From positions 347,552,302-347,616,301 of the forward strand of contig NC_090319.1 in assembly GCF_040869045.1 (NCBI RefSeq): 64,000 bases of DNA, in the 5' to 3' direction. Below the pieces are notes generated by a model. That model made no database searches and was not told the DNA's origin. It saw only the letters and a list, made by a program, of their open reading frames with translations. This stretch comes from Eurosta solidaginis. Its lineage: Eukaryota; Arthropoda; Insecta; Diptera; Tephritidae. Positions 15,001-22,440 of the stretch are shown one piece after another; the first letter of the stretch is position 1, and every line of letters begins with the position of its first letter. The position numbers and the translations under genes were made by a program.

Positions 15001-18000
15001 GTTCCTGGATCGTCAAATCACTCAACTTCGCCATGTCCAAGTTGTATTCCCAATCTTCGAAATTTATTCAACAATTCCTCTTCTGACACCAGTTATATCG
15101 AATTTACTGCAATTCCCCTTATTTGCAATCTTCTGCTAACGTTTGAATCACTGAACTGTTGAATAAATAACTCCACTATTCAATAATGCAAAATGGCATT
15201 TATTAAAGTTCTTCACAATATGACGTACTTCACAATAGATAACTACTACTGCTCGCCAGGTGGCTTCACAAATCAAAACTTATTGTAGCGCCTCTACTGT
15301 TGCTGCCTTTTATACTCTTTGATTTCCTCGTTGCATCTTCTAGGCGCTTCCAGAATTTACTTAGTTACTGCTATAAAATTATAACTACAGATGCACGTGT
15401 ATAGCTTCTCATATGCGCGTGTATTTGTGGGCGACACTTCCACAATTATAATTGCATTCTTTTGGGAGCATCTCTGATAAGATATCTGCATGTGTTTGTG
15501 CGTTGCTTCTGCGCTCAGTGTACGTACATATGTATAGACATAATGATTGATTCGTTTATGTAGATGCATAATGATTGATTTATGAATGTGCATACAAGTC
15601 ACTCTTAGCATCGGCTTAGAGATGACAGTACCCCTTAGCATATTGCATTAACAAATAGCAAAATAGTGCCAAAAATGTTTCTATTATTTAAAATTCATCA
15701 CCGGGTTATGAGGTGCGTCAAATTTGTGCTGTTGTACCACTGACTGCACTTGTCAAATTTTATTAAAAGTTTGAAAAAAAATTGTAATTTTTAATTCCTG
15801 TTCTACCTATCTCGAAGTCTTCGAAAATATCATGTGTATGAAAGAATCTAAAACTGAGTATTCAGAAAATTACGAAATCTTTTAACGCATGAATTTTTCA
15901 TTGATAACTAAACATATCAAAATTATTTTGGTAGGAGAAAATTTGAGTTAAAAGCTGATATTTCCCTATTTATTTCAGGCGATACATACGGGCGGCGTCT
16001 TACAAACAGCTTCACATTCCTTCTTTCATGTCTTGCTTGTATACCATTAATAACATTTGCTGCAGGTAAGGACTACTAAATTAGAAAATGTGTAAATTTA
16101 TTCAGTTTTTTATCCTTCATATAGCCTGGATATAAAAATTAAGTAGGCTTACGGAAGTCGACATTTGCAGCAGTAAAAAAGAAAAAATACTTGTACGTTA
16201 TTAACTTTGTTTCTATGTTTTTATTTAAAAATTAATTAGTTAGGCCAGGATAAATTTAGTCCGGTATAAACTCGAGTTAACTCGAAAAGTTCACAATGTT
16301 AACAGCATACAGGATTGGCTGTTTTTCATTGGAAATACCAGAAATTATTTCTTTTTTCCGTCTGAAGCTTCTTCGTCCTCATACTGGCTGCTGTAAAGAG
16401 GGTTTCTCGCAAGAAAAGTCTTGGACGGTTTAAGGCATAGATCGTCGGCCTCACGGCTTATGCCAAACGCTCACTCTCCTAATCTTTAGGGTCAACCTCT
16501 GCTTCTAAGCGCTAAAAAATTCTCAGTGCTGCACGCTAATGTGTGGGGGCTGCCTCACTCTCTCAAATTAGTAGACTTCCCCAATCTTATTCTCTAATTG
16601 TATTAGCTTGCCGTTTCATCATGGAGCTCGTTGAATTTCTCTTTATTCTGCTCTCCGAATCCAACGCATCCCGTGTAGCGCTTTTGTCTTCTTTCGCTGG
16701 CAACCATATTCTTCCTCTTCTCCTTGTTTTCAACAAAAGATATCAGGAAGGTTGCACTGAAACACAGCGGAGTATACCGTCTAGCTGAAAATCATCTTAA
16801 AGACACAACTGTTGATCACCCAAATCCCAAAGCCTTCCTATGAGGCCTTTTGGCATAGAAGGAATGCCGCAATGCTCGCAACAAACACATAGTCAAAAGC
16901 TGTGAAGTTTAGCTAAGCCATCTGACCATTGACAAGGTGCCTACTCTAGTAAAAGCTAAACTTGAGTAAGCTAGCAGTTATAACAAATGAAAATGTTGTG
17001 TTTCCACAAGATGGAGTGAACAATATGATGAAATTTTCCATACATTTCTTATGATGTCAACAAATATAGACTATCGGCTGGGAGCTGGTAGAAGCTACAG
17101 AAATCCTTGCTCTCTTGGAACTTTTTATTAGATGTTTTTGTGAGTTGGCCAGAAATGTATACTTCCAGTTACAGGCAGGTTAAAACAAATATTAATATTT
17201 CTTTCAAAATTTCAAAAAGTTTAAATGAAATCCCATAAAATTTATTCACAATTGGCTCGTCAGTTCGTTAGTCGGCAGTTGGCTTTTAAATTCAAAAGTT
17301 TTATGAAAAGAATTGGAAAATTCACAAGAGTTTCGTATTCATATAAAATTTGAGTTGTTTCTATGTATTCGAATACAAAATTATACTAAATAATACCACA
17401 TACTGCGAATAGGAGACCTTGTGAATTGCCTGAATGCACACATGAAAAAAACTGCCAACCACCGATTAATCAGTTACGGAACAATTTTTGCATCACGCTA
17501 TAAATTTGCTGCGCTATATTTTCAAAATATGTTGAATTATATTTCATAAATTAAAATTTTTTTAAAATCCCTCCCTCTCTTCAATTTTCACAGATATGAA
17601 ATATGAGATCATCATGATAGGTGCATCATCGTTCATAAAATTCCTCAACGCTCTCACATTCTATACAGTCAGTTTGCAGAGTATGGAATTATATCCAACT
17701 TGCATCCGACAAACAGGAATTGCACTCAGCACTATTGTATCGAATGCTTTTGGGATTTTAGCTCCATATATTTTGTATTTGGGGGTTACTATTGATATTC
17801 GTGTACCTTACTGCATTCTTGGTGCACTATTTTTCGTCGGCTGCATAACAGCATTATTTCTGCCAGAGACGTTACACAAGAAACTGCCTGATACAATGGA
17901 AGAAGCTAGAAACTTTGGAATGTATGATGTAAGTGAACAAATGGTAAAAATTATAGATTATATTATTAACAAAATTTTGTATATACAGAAATTTTTCAGT

Positions 18001-18063
18001 TTACCCAAATTGCTGCCACAAACTAATGAGCCACAAAGTCCTGAAGAAGTCAAATTGAATTAA
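1..18063 (+). CDS. SLC22-family organic ion transporter, gene A (5' end outside window)
   Basis: Split gene read across ten in-window exons: 1-75, 3805-3917, 6110-6272, 6513-6689, 8260-8409, 10516-10743, 10810-10937, 15979-16065, 17594-17928, 17989-18063. All introns start GT and end AG, and phases join without a stop, giving about 509 residues in the window. By comparison with gene B about 75 N-terminal codons lie to the left, so the full protein is near 584 residues, normal for SLC22. Family marks: Cys and N-glycosylation sequons in the TM1-TM2 loop, GQMGD-YGRR after TM2, ESPRWL after TM6, a second YGRR before TM9, YPTCIRQTG between TM10 and TM11, LPETL at the end of TM12. Known family role: twelve-helix plasma-membrane carriers of organic cations, anions or zwitterions. 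The substrate cannot be told from sequence. Fly SLC22 genes often lie in tandem arrays, as here. Confidence 0.93.
147..330 (+). mobile_element. DINE/mini-me-like element fragment (family Y 5' end)
   Basis: Begins TATACCTTTCATGAAAATG and continues through a segment matching 42550-42700, including GTTGATTTAGCCAT followed by degenerate GTCT/GTCC repeats. This is the 5' part of the element I call Y, whose other end is seen at 34731 and 45594. Diverged and truncated; lies in gene A intron 1. Confidence 0.55.
646..1193. repeat. Large foldback element (near-complete palindrome)
   Basis: The left arm starts CACGTGACTGCCAGAC and its diverged reverse complement ends near 1193. Matching blocks (TGGCTTTAGCAGATATCGT, then GACGCTTTCCA) keep order and spacing, so the arms are about 270 nt with almost no spacer. 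No coding potential. Typical of foldback or palindromic MITE elements. Confidence 0.75.
1235..1605 (-). mobile_element. tRNA-derived SINE (family S2)
   Basis: On the minus strand it carries a tRNA-like pol III box A (GTGGCTGAATACG) and box B (GGTTCGAATCTCC), followed by a tail ending in the ACATTTTCCCAAATTATTAA motif seen in the copy at 57240-57725. Too degenerate outside the boxes to fold as a tRNA. Confidence 0.75.
1715..1975 (+). mobile_element. tRNA-derived SINE (family S1)
   Basis: Head GGCGGCCGCCGTAGCGCGAT with box A-like sequence and box B GGTTCATGCACC. The body includes TTTCTGCCATGAAAAG, CTGCCTTGCAGATG and GTTCGGAGTCGGCATAAAA, and the tail AGAAGCTCG. The body motifs recur at 19945, 29853 and 41890. 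Confidence 0.85.
2415..2791. repeat. Foldback MITE, GGGGTATTCC family, copy 1
   Basis: Ends are TATGGGGTATTCC and GGAATACCCCATA. Inverted arms run through TTTCGACCAATTTTGAACCC and TAGAATTGGCTGAAAG. Terminal TA on both sides fits a TA target duplication. A longer copy lies at 50479-51185. Confidence 0.8.
3300..3470. repeat. GAACCGG-rich inverted-repeat segment
   Basis: Dense direct and inverted copies of TTGAAC, GAACCGG and GGTTCGAACCAC. The right edge reads CGGTTCGCAGCCCTG, whose complement CAGGGCTGCGAACCG resembles a hAT terminal repeat. No matching left end or target duplication found, so possibly a truncated hAT MITE. Confidence 0.35.
3805..3917 (+). CDS. Gene A exon 2, extracellular loop
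   Basis: Acceptor TTGCAG, donor GTAAGT. Encodes the middle of the large TM1-TM2 loop with one Cys (FSSC) and three N-glycosylation sequons (NAS, NKT, NVT). Its 113 nt equal exon 2 of gene B. This is one of the least conserved exons between the paralogs, as usual for this loop. Confidence 0.93.
4310..5170 (+). pseudogene. Non-LTR retrotransposon (LINE) reverse transcriptase fragment
   Basis: Translates to YLCGRTQRVIF, then VPSGVPQGSHLGPILF and LFINDI, the RT motifs leading to the catalytic block of jockey-type LINEs. The Asp-Asp catalytic block itself is lost in a deletion. The sequence resumes at TWCNANFVQLNIEKCK and then a C-terminal segment (LESIQEQFLLFALRNLQW). An A-rich tail follows near 5160. 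5'-truncated, frame-broken and dead. In gene A intron 2. Confidence 0.85.
5730..5905 (+). repeat. CACTCC/CTCACT pyrimidine-rich minisatellite
   Basis: Imperfect repeats of CTCACTCCCA and CTTCCACT. It keeps several frames open on both strands by composition alone, which explains the apparent long frames here. Confidence 0.7.
6110..6272 (+). CDS. Gene A exon 3, loop end and TM2
   Basis: Encodes ECQHGWSYD, then ENWVCSKDL (the family's paired Cys/Trp loop signature), TM2, and the first half of the MFS signature (GQMGD). Acceptor TTACAG, donor GTAAGT. The first 73 nt are identical to gene B exon 3, while the rest of the exon differs at about 14 sites. Confidence 0.94.
6513..6689 (+). CDS. Gene A exon 4, TM3-TM4
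   Basis: Begins with the YGRR half of the MFS signature, then two hydrophobic helices (TM3 about VYYISVVFCVLG, TM4 about FIFLTGLTGVAVNS) and the cytosolic GMEISRE segment. Acceptor TTTAG, donor GTAAGT. 177 nt, as in gene B. Confidence 0.94.
7148..7205 (-). mobile_element. SINE S1 3' fragment
   Basis: Minus strand carries the S1 tail (GACGCAGATTGGAATAGAAC, then a variant of CTCGGTCTTAATC). 5' part missing. Confidence 0.45.
7330..7560 (+). repeat. Dispersed repeat shared with 33830-34020
   Basis: The block around CAGTTATTCAGTAAAATTGAT matches the reverse complement of 33935-33970 (ATCGATTTTACTGAATAAC). No ends or coding capacity seen; probably an unclassified transposon remnant in gene A intron 4. 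Confidence 0.45.
7820..8010 (+). repeat. Short minisatellite, about 80-bp unit
   Basis: Two to three diverged copies of a unit with AGTCCTCAA, CTAACCTTTGAG and AATTTATAG or AAATATACAG. In gene A intron 4. Confidence 0.45.
8260..8409 (+). CDS. Gene A exon 5, TM5-TM6
   Basis: Encodes EQDRSKIA, then TM5 (CGWSIGTSFMPLLFW) and TM6 (MWVTTLPTAIILIFY). Acceptor TTCAG, donor GTAAGT. 150 nt, about 87 percent identical to gene B exon 5 by eye. Confidence 0.94.
8502..9124. mobile_element. TCCCTGC-ended element with minisatellite interior, copy 1
   Basis: The left end TCCCTGCGAAAAATCG and a run of diverged GGGTA/GGTCC blocks match, inverted, the element at 61060-61628 (shared TAGTCTAGG-TGAATCCGG). The right end stops at AATCGCATTTTT, lacking the final CAGGGA. 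No coding capacity. Confidence 0.55.
9185..9560 (+). repeat. Dispersed GCTAGGTGGCG repeat
   Basis: Contains two tandem sub-units, each with GCTAGGTGGCG followed by GATCGAGATA and TCGTATTT. The end AAGCGTTGGACGCGT also occurs (as GCGTTGGGCGCGTG) in the inverted copy at 63295-63560. No protein similarity seen. Confidence 0.6.
10516..10743 (+). CDS. Gene A exon 6, ESPRWL and cytosolic loop
   Basis: Starts YAVESPRWLI, the conserved SLC22 motif after TM6, followed by the charged intracellular loop with Lys-rich helices (EAITQLKKIAKING). Ends at SLFSGWHLTRN, leading into TM7. Acceptor CATAG, donor GTAAGT. 228 nt, as in gene B. Confidence 0.94.
10810..10937 (+). CDS. Gene A exon 7, TM7-TM8
   Basis: Separated from exon 6 by a 66-nt intron (10744-10809). 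Encodes TM7 (VVTISYFTLVLLS), the GGNPFLNF turn and TM8 (QSVIEIPAYVIGRYI). Acceptor CACAG, donor GTAAGT. 128 nt, as in gene B. Confidence 0.94.
11090..11245 (+). mobile_element. SINE S1 copy (internally deleted)
   Basis: Head GCAGCCGCTGTGGTGTGGTG and box B GGGTTCAAGACCC, then TTAGAAACACG and the tail GAAGCTCGGCCTTAATC. The central glutter (CTGCCTTGCAGATG) is missing. In gene A intron 7. Confidence 0.7.
11925..12205. repeat. Polypyrimidine-rich tract
   Basis: About 280 nt of mostly C and T on the + strand with repeated TCTTA, CTTCTTC and TTCCTTT. Ends just before the LTR retrotransposon. Not a clean tandem repeat. Confidence 0.7.
12212..12776 (-). repeat. 3' LTR
   Basis: 565 bp, bounded by TGTAACGAA and TTCGTAACA on the + strand (an inverted terminal pair). 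Aligns throughout to 15092-15652. Confidence 0.88.
12777..12789 (-). promoter_or_regulatory. Polypurine tract
   Basis: The minus strand reads AGGTGGAGGGCAG directly before the 3' LTR, the expected plus-strand priming site. Confidence 0.7.
12788..13177 (-). pseudogene. Integrase C-terminal remnant
   Basis: Encodes AGDLVLLYNPHRRKG, then WKCPYKVVKKISDTIYRIQ, the GPY/F-like C-terminal domain of Ty3/gypsy integrase (GPY is changed to CPY). The zinc-binding HHCC and catalytic DDE domains are missing. It runs to the polypurine tract. Confidence 0.8.
13333..14304 (-). pseudogene. Gag C-terminal part fused to aspartic protease
   Basis: A 323-codon open frame: capsid-like helices (YQIELQNRHQRANENLQEFA), a damaged zinc knuckle (KCFHIARHC, missing the middle Cys and spacing), then retropepsin with the DTG catalytic triad (LTVDTGGSHSLI) and the ILGVDFL flap-end motif. 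The frame stays open to the deletion edge. The first gag part is in another frame upstream, so the gene is frameshifted. Confidence 0.82.
14604..14924 (-). pseudogene. Gag N-terminal segment
   Basis: A 106-codon frame with repeated SQLESQEARISEMASQ-like heptads, probably coiled coil. It ends in a stop; gag sequence continues in a different frame through about 14305. Confidence 0.65.
15080..15091 (-). promoter_or_regulatory. Primer binding site, tRNA-Leu type
   Basis: The minus strand reads TGGTGTCAGAAG directly after the 5' LTR. Twelve nt fit the 3' end of insect tRNA-Leu as I remember it for micropia/mdg3-like elements; the tRNA identity is from memory. Confidence 0.6.
15092..15652 (-). repeat. 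5' LTR
   Basis: About 560 bp, highly similar to 12212-12776. The outer end is altered (GCATATTGCATTAACA instead of the expected end), so the target duplication cannot be read. Confidence 0.85.
15979..16065 (+). CDS. Gene A exon 8, TM9
   Basis: 87 nt between acceptor TTTCAG and donor GTAAGG. Encodes CDTYGRRLTN and TM9 (FTFLLSCLACIPLITFAA). YGRRLT is the second-half MFS repeat of the YGRR motif. It lies 5 kb downstream of exon 7 because an LTR retrotransposon sits in the intron. Confidence 0.9.
16066..17593. other. Gene A intron 8, unassigned
   Basis: 1.5 kb with no open frame, repeat or terminal structure that I recognise. The 16350-16950 part is less AT-rich than the rest and may be old transposon sequence. 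Confidence 0.4.
17594..17928 (+). CDS. Gene A exon 9, TM10-TM12
   Basis: Acceptor TTCACAG. Encodes TM10, the family motif MELYPTCIRQTGIALS, TM11 (NAFGILAPYILYLG), TM12 (YCILGALFFVGCITALF) and LPETLHKKLPDTMEEARNFG, the start of the cytosolic tail. I place its end before GTAAGTG at 17929. Confidence 0.92.
17989..18063 (+). CDS. Gene A exon 10, C-terminal tail
   Basis: Starts after a TATACAG acceptor and encodes KFFSLPKLLPQTNE and a Glu/Lys-rich end, then TAA at 18061. The 60 nt before it (17929-17988) have a consensus GTAAGTG donor, AT-rich body and AG acceptor, the size of a minimal fly intron. They are also in frame and lack a stop, so a protein 20 residues longer is possible if the intron is retained. 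No transcript data here. Confidence 0.75.
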   Translation, partial: KFFSLPKLLPQTNEPQSPEEVKLN

Positions 18064-18081
18064 CTATAATATATATAAAAA

Positions 18082-18093
18082 AATAAAAATAAA
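18082..18093 (+). terminator. Gene A polyadenylation signals
   Basis: Two back-to-back AATAAA hexamers 19-30 nt after the stop codon of gene A. No other poly(A) signal is needed to end the transcript. Cleavage site not determined. Confidence 0.6.
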
Positions 18094-18387
18094 CAAATCA
18101 TTAGATTATTATATTAGGTCGTATTTAGTATAAACTGATCCGGTGTTTTGAAATATAAAATATTTCCATTGAATGTTATGTCTGTCTGCTATATAAGAAG
18201 TAACGAATATACTATAGGTGGATGTCAGCACAGTTTTACGGAACGCCGTTTACAAGACCACATTTTACAACCAAGAGCATCAACCGCTAATTTTCTCTAC
18301 TCAATATATTTATTTAAAATAAGCTAAATACTCATTACTTGTTCTTCTAAAAACAAATTGTACAGTACAAAAAGTAAAATATACTAT

Positions 18388-18677
18388 AAGGTAGTTCAGA
18401 ATTGTGTGCAAATGGTCTGGCATCGTTGTATTTGCAAACCGGTGTAGTATTTTTACACAAAACGCCAACAAATTATACGGCTATTCATTTACTACGTCCT
18501 GGCAAATACGCAACATCAAAACCTATAGTTTATTTTTTCAACATTGAATAGCAAATCTGCACCTGTCAATATAAAACTAAATGTGAAAAAAAATTGTAAA
18601 TTTAAAAAACTGTTCGTAGCTTACATTTGCTATTGCAACCTTTCTACTATGAAATGCACAAAACTCTGAGCTGCCTT
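18388..18677. mobile_element. MITE, AAGGYAGTTCAGA family, copy 1
   Basis: Inverted ends AAGGTAGTTCAGAATT and its counterpart CTCTGAGCTGCCTT, 290 bp. Matches 21508-21798 along its length (shared CAAATGGTCTGGCAT, TAGTTTATTTTTTC, TTGAATAGCAAATC). Lies just 3' of gene A. Confidence 0.75.
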
Positions 18678-19009
18678 TATATATTTTTTATCGTAAATTT
18701 GTAAAATGAAAACTATTTATACACATACGCAAGTACAGAACGCCAATATCAATGTTGAAGAGCAATATTTGTTTATTATTAGTATTGTTGTAACAGAGAC
18801 GTTAGTAAGGACAACACGAAATGTCAAAATGTACTGCAATCAAGAATAAAAAATTTTTTGAACCCAAATGGGATATTGACTTTGCGCCTCCCTTAATTTA
18901 GGCCACGGCTGCATAATAATATTATTTTCAACAAAAAACGTAAACATATTTTTGTTTTAATTGTTTTTTCAATTTATTTTTATTTTTTTCGTCACGTTTT
19001 GTAAATTTT

Positions 19010-19130
19010 TCCCAAGTTATTTAATAAATTATTAAATAAATTAATTGCTTCAAATAAATGTTTTCATACTTTTAAAAGCAATAGGGCAATCCCCGCATCA
19101 TTATTTTTACGAATAGTTTGGCAGATTCTT
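19010..19130 (+). repeat. Partial S2-associated repeat
   Basis: TTTTCCCAAGTTATTTAAT, then AATTGCTTCAAATAAATG and AAGCAATAGGGCAATCCCCG match 57250-57345 and, inverted, 1560-1610. The tRNA-like part is absent here. Confidence 0.6.
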
Positions 19131-19644
19131 TTTTAACATTGTGAGTGAAATTGGTTTTCGTTACGTGGTCGTATAGCACGATACGTGACCTGCTCTAGAC
19201 AAGTAGTTTTCCAAAAAACTAAGATGCTTTTTTACTTAGTTATCGGAATAATTTTCTTAAGAATGGAGAAAATCGTATAAAAAATGTAAAAATTTAATTG
19301 TGTAAGTGTCATTGCCGAGTCGAGGTCCGCAATATAACAGTCGAGTACTCTTATTCATTATTTCGTATTTCGAGAAATAAATATTCCATCATATATTTTT
19401 GATTGAAAAAAAATTTAAAAAATTTTTCCTCAATTAAATGAAGTGTTTTTTACAAAAATAAAAAATTACTACTCATTACTTTTCTGTTGCTTGGAATAGA
19501 CTTGGTTTCTTAATTTTCTTTGATCTGTCGTGACCGCAGAACTGCGTCCTTGCCTTATCTTATCCATAACTAAATATTCTATATTTCGTACAAGAATTTA
19601 TTTGTCATGATCTTAGTATGATGGCACCGATATATCCTGCTCAG

Positions 19645-19944
19645 ACATCAAAAGGTGGCGTTCGATCAGGATCTACATTTTGGTGAGCATACAACTGCAA
19701 TTGTATCTAAAATCCGGAGCCCTAATAAATCCTTAAACCTTGATGTATATTGGAACGATTTTCCGTCATCCCTTGTCAAATTTGGTTTGGAAACAAATCG
19801 GTTTCGGCGTTGTGCCATCATCTGTGTCGATTTTCGTTCTCAAATCTCTTGCCGGCAGCACTTTAGGTAAAGACAAAGAAACGCTCATTTACTCACATAC
19901 ACTTACAAAGCATTTGGTCGGCCGATTGCATGCTACGCAATGTT
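19645..19944 (+). pseudogene. LINE fragment (RT C-terminal region)
   Basis: Reads DQDLHFGEHTTAIVSKI in one frame and LKSLAGSTLGKDKETLIYS in another, the segment after the RT palm in jockey-type LINEs (usually GVTFD and DKETLLTTYKAI). An insertion near 19740-19840 splits it. The S1 SINE at 19945 ends it. Confidence 0.75.
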
Positions 19945-20112
19945 GGCCGCCATGGTGTGGTAGTAGCGTGCTCCCCCTAGCACACCGAAGATTCAGCGCT
20001 GAGATGCCGCTCGGAGTCGGCATAAAACATAAATATGCCAACCTGCCAATTTGTAGGAAAAATTAAAAGGAGCACGAAACAAATTGGAAGGGAAGCTCGG
20101 CCTAAAGTGTGC
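19945..20112 (+). mobile_element. SINE S1 copy
   Basis: Head GGCCGCCATGGTGTGGTAG, body GCTCGGAGTCGGCATAAAAC, CCAATTTGTAGGAAAAATTA, tail GAAGCTCGGCCTAAA. Box B is deleted. Confidence 0.8.
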
Positions 20113-21507
20113 CTAAAAATGCTCATAAATAAACTCACTAACAAAGTCTTCGTGGCAGAAGTACACTCGTAGGGTTGTATAACCAGTACAGAGCGCTGCA
20201 CCTGGTTTAGAGGAAATCTACGAAGTAACTGCATATCATTTGCCTACAGATTTCAACTTTGGGTGTTTTAGGCACATTACCAAATATTTGTACCAAATTT
20301 GCTGCTTACTATATGCGTGCATTTGGGTATATGATACTCGTCCCCTGCAGAACTTTGACTCTCTAAATTTTAATTTGACTGAGTTTTAGTCGTTGTACAT
20401 ACAAATATATTTCCCAAGAATTATTCAACTCAAATGTGACCGTCTGCAAGGGGGAAGTGCAACACGACATAGGTATTACGTACTTTATTAACTACACAAA
20501 CTAGTGTGAGCGCTTTGAAGCAAAATATACTTTTGATGCTTCTTTTACATGTAGAAAACCGCCAATTGCTCTGATATAGTATACATCTGTTAGCTGAGTA
20601 GGTGTCCGCACTTAAGTAGCCACTTATGTATGTTTACCAATGACAGTGGTGATATCTTATTACTAGCATATACCCTGCAGCGAACCGCAGAATTTCCGAA
20701 ATATCGCAAAACTATTGCATTATGAGATGTTACTAGTTCAGATTCTGACCGCTCGCATTCCTTTCAACTAGCACGTTCATTGTTATACTCCTTTCAATAG
20801 TTATCCTCCTCTCAGCACAATTATCCTCCTTTGAAGACCCTTTGAATGCCTTCCTAGTTGGTTCAGTCGTAGGTGGTTCTAAAATAGCCGCAGCCTTTAA
20901 ACTATTAATTTAAATACATGCAGCTAAGATTTAACCGCTATTGGTACAAATGCGCACCTTTCATTTTTTTCTCAGGGTATGCACGTATCTTTGTTTCTTA
21001 TGTGCGTCCATAGACACCCAGTAGAAAGTGAAAGTAGTAAAAAATACTAACAAAACGTGTATCGCTGTGCAAATGTGCAATATACTTGCTTAGATAGTGT
21101 TTTGTATTGCCTTGACAAGACTTCTTCTGGGTATGAACAAGTACATTGCACTACATAGATACTTATACATATGTATGTGTGTGCATTTTATGCTACTTAG
21201 TTCTGCGTCTAAATTATTAAATTGCTTTTGTTTATTATCTTATTTCTTGTTCAATTACCTTTTTAAAATTTTACTACGAGCTAACTGGATGTATATTTTT
21301 CTTCTGCAGTGTTGTGTAAAACGTGTTTAGTATCAGATAAATATTTCGTTATTATATGCATTTTAAATATAAAATCATCGAAATGGTATTGCATATTTTA
21401 AACAAAACCTCGCAGTGATTAAAGCTGTGATAGTAATATTTAAGGAACAGTTTTTGTGCGTTAGAATCTTGTGAACAAAATGTGAATAGACCCATAAATA
21501 ATACATT
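20113..21507. other. Intergenic, unassigned
   Basis: No supported gene. Contains TACATATGTATGTGTGTG-like short repeats near 21170. Nothing else recognised. Confidence 0.4.
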
Positions 21508-21798
21508 AAGAGAGTTCAGGATTTTGTGAAAATGGTCTAGCATTATTGCCTTGCAAAATGGTCTAGCATTTTTCCTACAATATACAAACAAAATACATGG
21601 CTATGCACTTGCTACGTCATTGCAAGTCCAAAACCGTAGTTTATTTTTTCTATATTGAATAGCAAATCAGCAAGTGTCAATACAAAACAAAATGTTGATA
21701 GAAAAAATTTAAAACGAAAAAAGTTGTTCACGGTCCATAGTTTGTGTTTGCTACAGCAACGTTTCTAACTTCAAATACAGAAAATTCAGAACTGCCTT
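21508..21798. mobile_element. MITE, AAGGYAGTTCAGA family, copy 2
   Basis: 291 bp, ends AAGAGAGTTCAGGATTTTG and CAGAACTGCCTT; the body matches 18388-18677. Confidence 0.72.
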
Positions 21799-21934
21799 AT
21801 TATTCACAAGGTCGCAATTTTATTAGGAACCAACTAATTATACGCAAACATAGCAATACCATATGAAAATAATTTATTTTTTTTTATTATTTGGCATTAA
21901 ATAGAGTAACATACACTCAAATGTATCTAATATA

Positions 21935-22090
21935 GCATTTTCAAATCAAATGAAACTTTTTTCAAATCAAATGAAACGTTTTTCAAGTCAAATGAAACTT
22001 TTTTCGAATCAAATGAAACCTTTTTTAAATCAAGTGAAACTTTTTTTAAATCAAATGAAACTTTTTTCACTTCCGATGAAACAATTTTTG
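21935..22090. repeat. 21-bp minisatellite
   Basis: About seven copies of TCAAATGAAACTTTTTTCAAA-like units with few changes. On the minus strand the 21-nt period gives an in-frame heptapeptide KKVSFDL. No start context or partner exon suggests that it is a real protein. Confidence 0.85.
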
Positions 22091-22209
22091 ACTTACGAGA
22101 TGTAGAAGTTTTGAACCGTGCTATGACACCCAAAAAGTATTGTGTTATTAAAAGTGTACTGCTTTAGCTTCATACACCGATTTGTTTCATTTCGGTCTCG
22201 ATTGATCGA

Positions 22210-22440
22210 CTTTCATTCGAAAATGCCCTATCTCCAAAAACTTTTGAAAAACACTGAACGTCAGATTTTGTTTAAAGGCCACCTTTTTTAGACTTTTATT
22301 AATAAACGTTCTGTCATAGAATTTTTTCGAAAATGCGCTATCTGAGCATAAACTTATTTTTAGATAGCGTATACTTCAATCGAATTCTGAGAAAGGCCAT
22401 TTTTGAAGTAAATTCAGAGTTAGGCCATTTGAGTCCCGAG
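22210..22440. repeat. Diverged GAAAATGCCCTATCTC repeat
   Basis: Repeated CGAAAATGCCCTATC, CGAAAATGCGCTATC and AGGCCATTT words resemble the MITE at 56343-56580 (CGAAAACGCCCTATCTC). Confidence 0.4.

Larger units (their letters stand above)
12212..15652 (-). mobile_element. Ty3/gypsy-type LTR retrotransposon, internally deleted
   Basis: Two LTRs of about 560 bp flank a 2.3-kb interior coding gag, protease and the integrase C-terminus on the minus strand. Reverse transcriptase, RNase H and most of integrase are absent: protease sequence ends near 13333 and integrase C-terminus begins by 13177. The LTR ends are inverted TGTTACGAA/TTCGTTACA at the 3' LTR; the 5' LTR ends are eroded. A tRNA-Leu-like primer site and a polypurine tract are present. 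The copy could not move by itself. It sits in gene A intron 7, antisense to the gene. Confidence 0.9.

Noticed and set aside
21930..22100. CRISPR-like array
   Set aside because: Units are contiguous with no unique spacers; a minisatellite in a eukaryotic genome.
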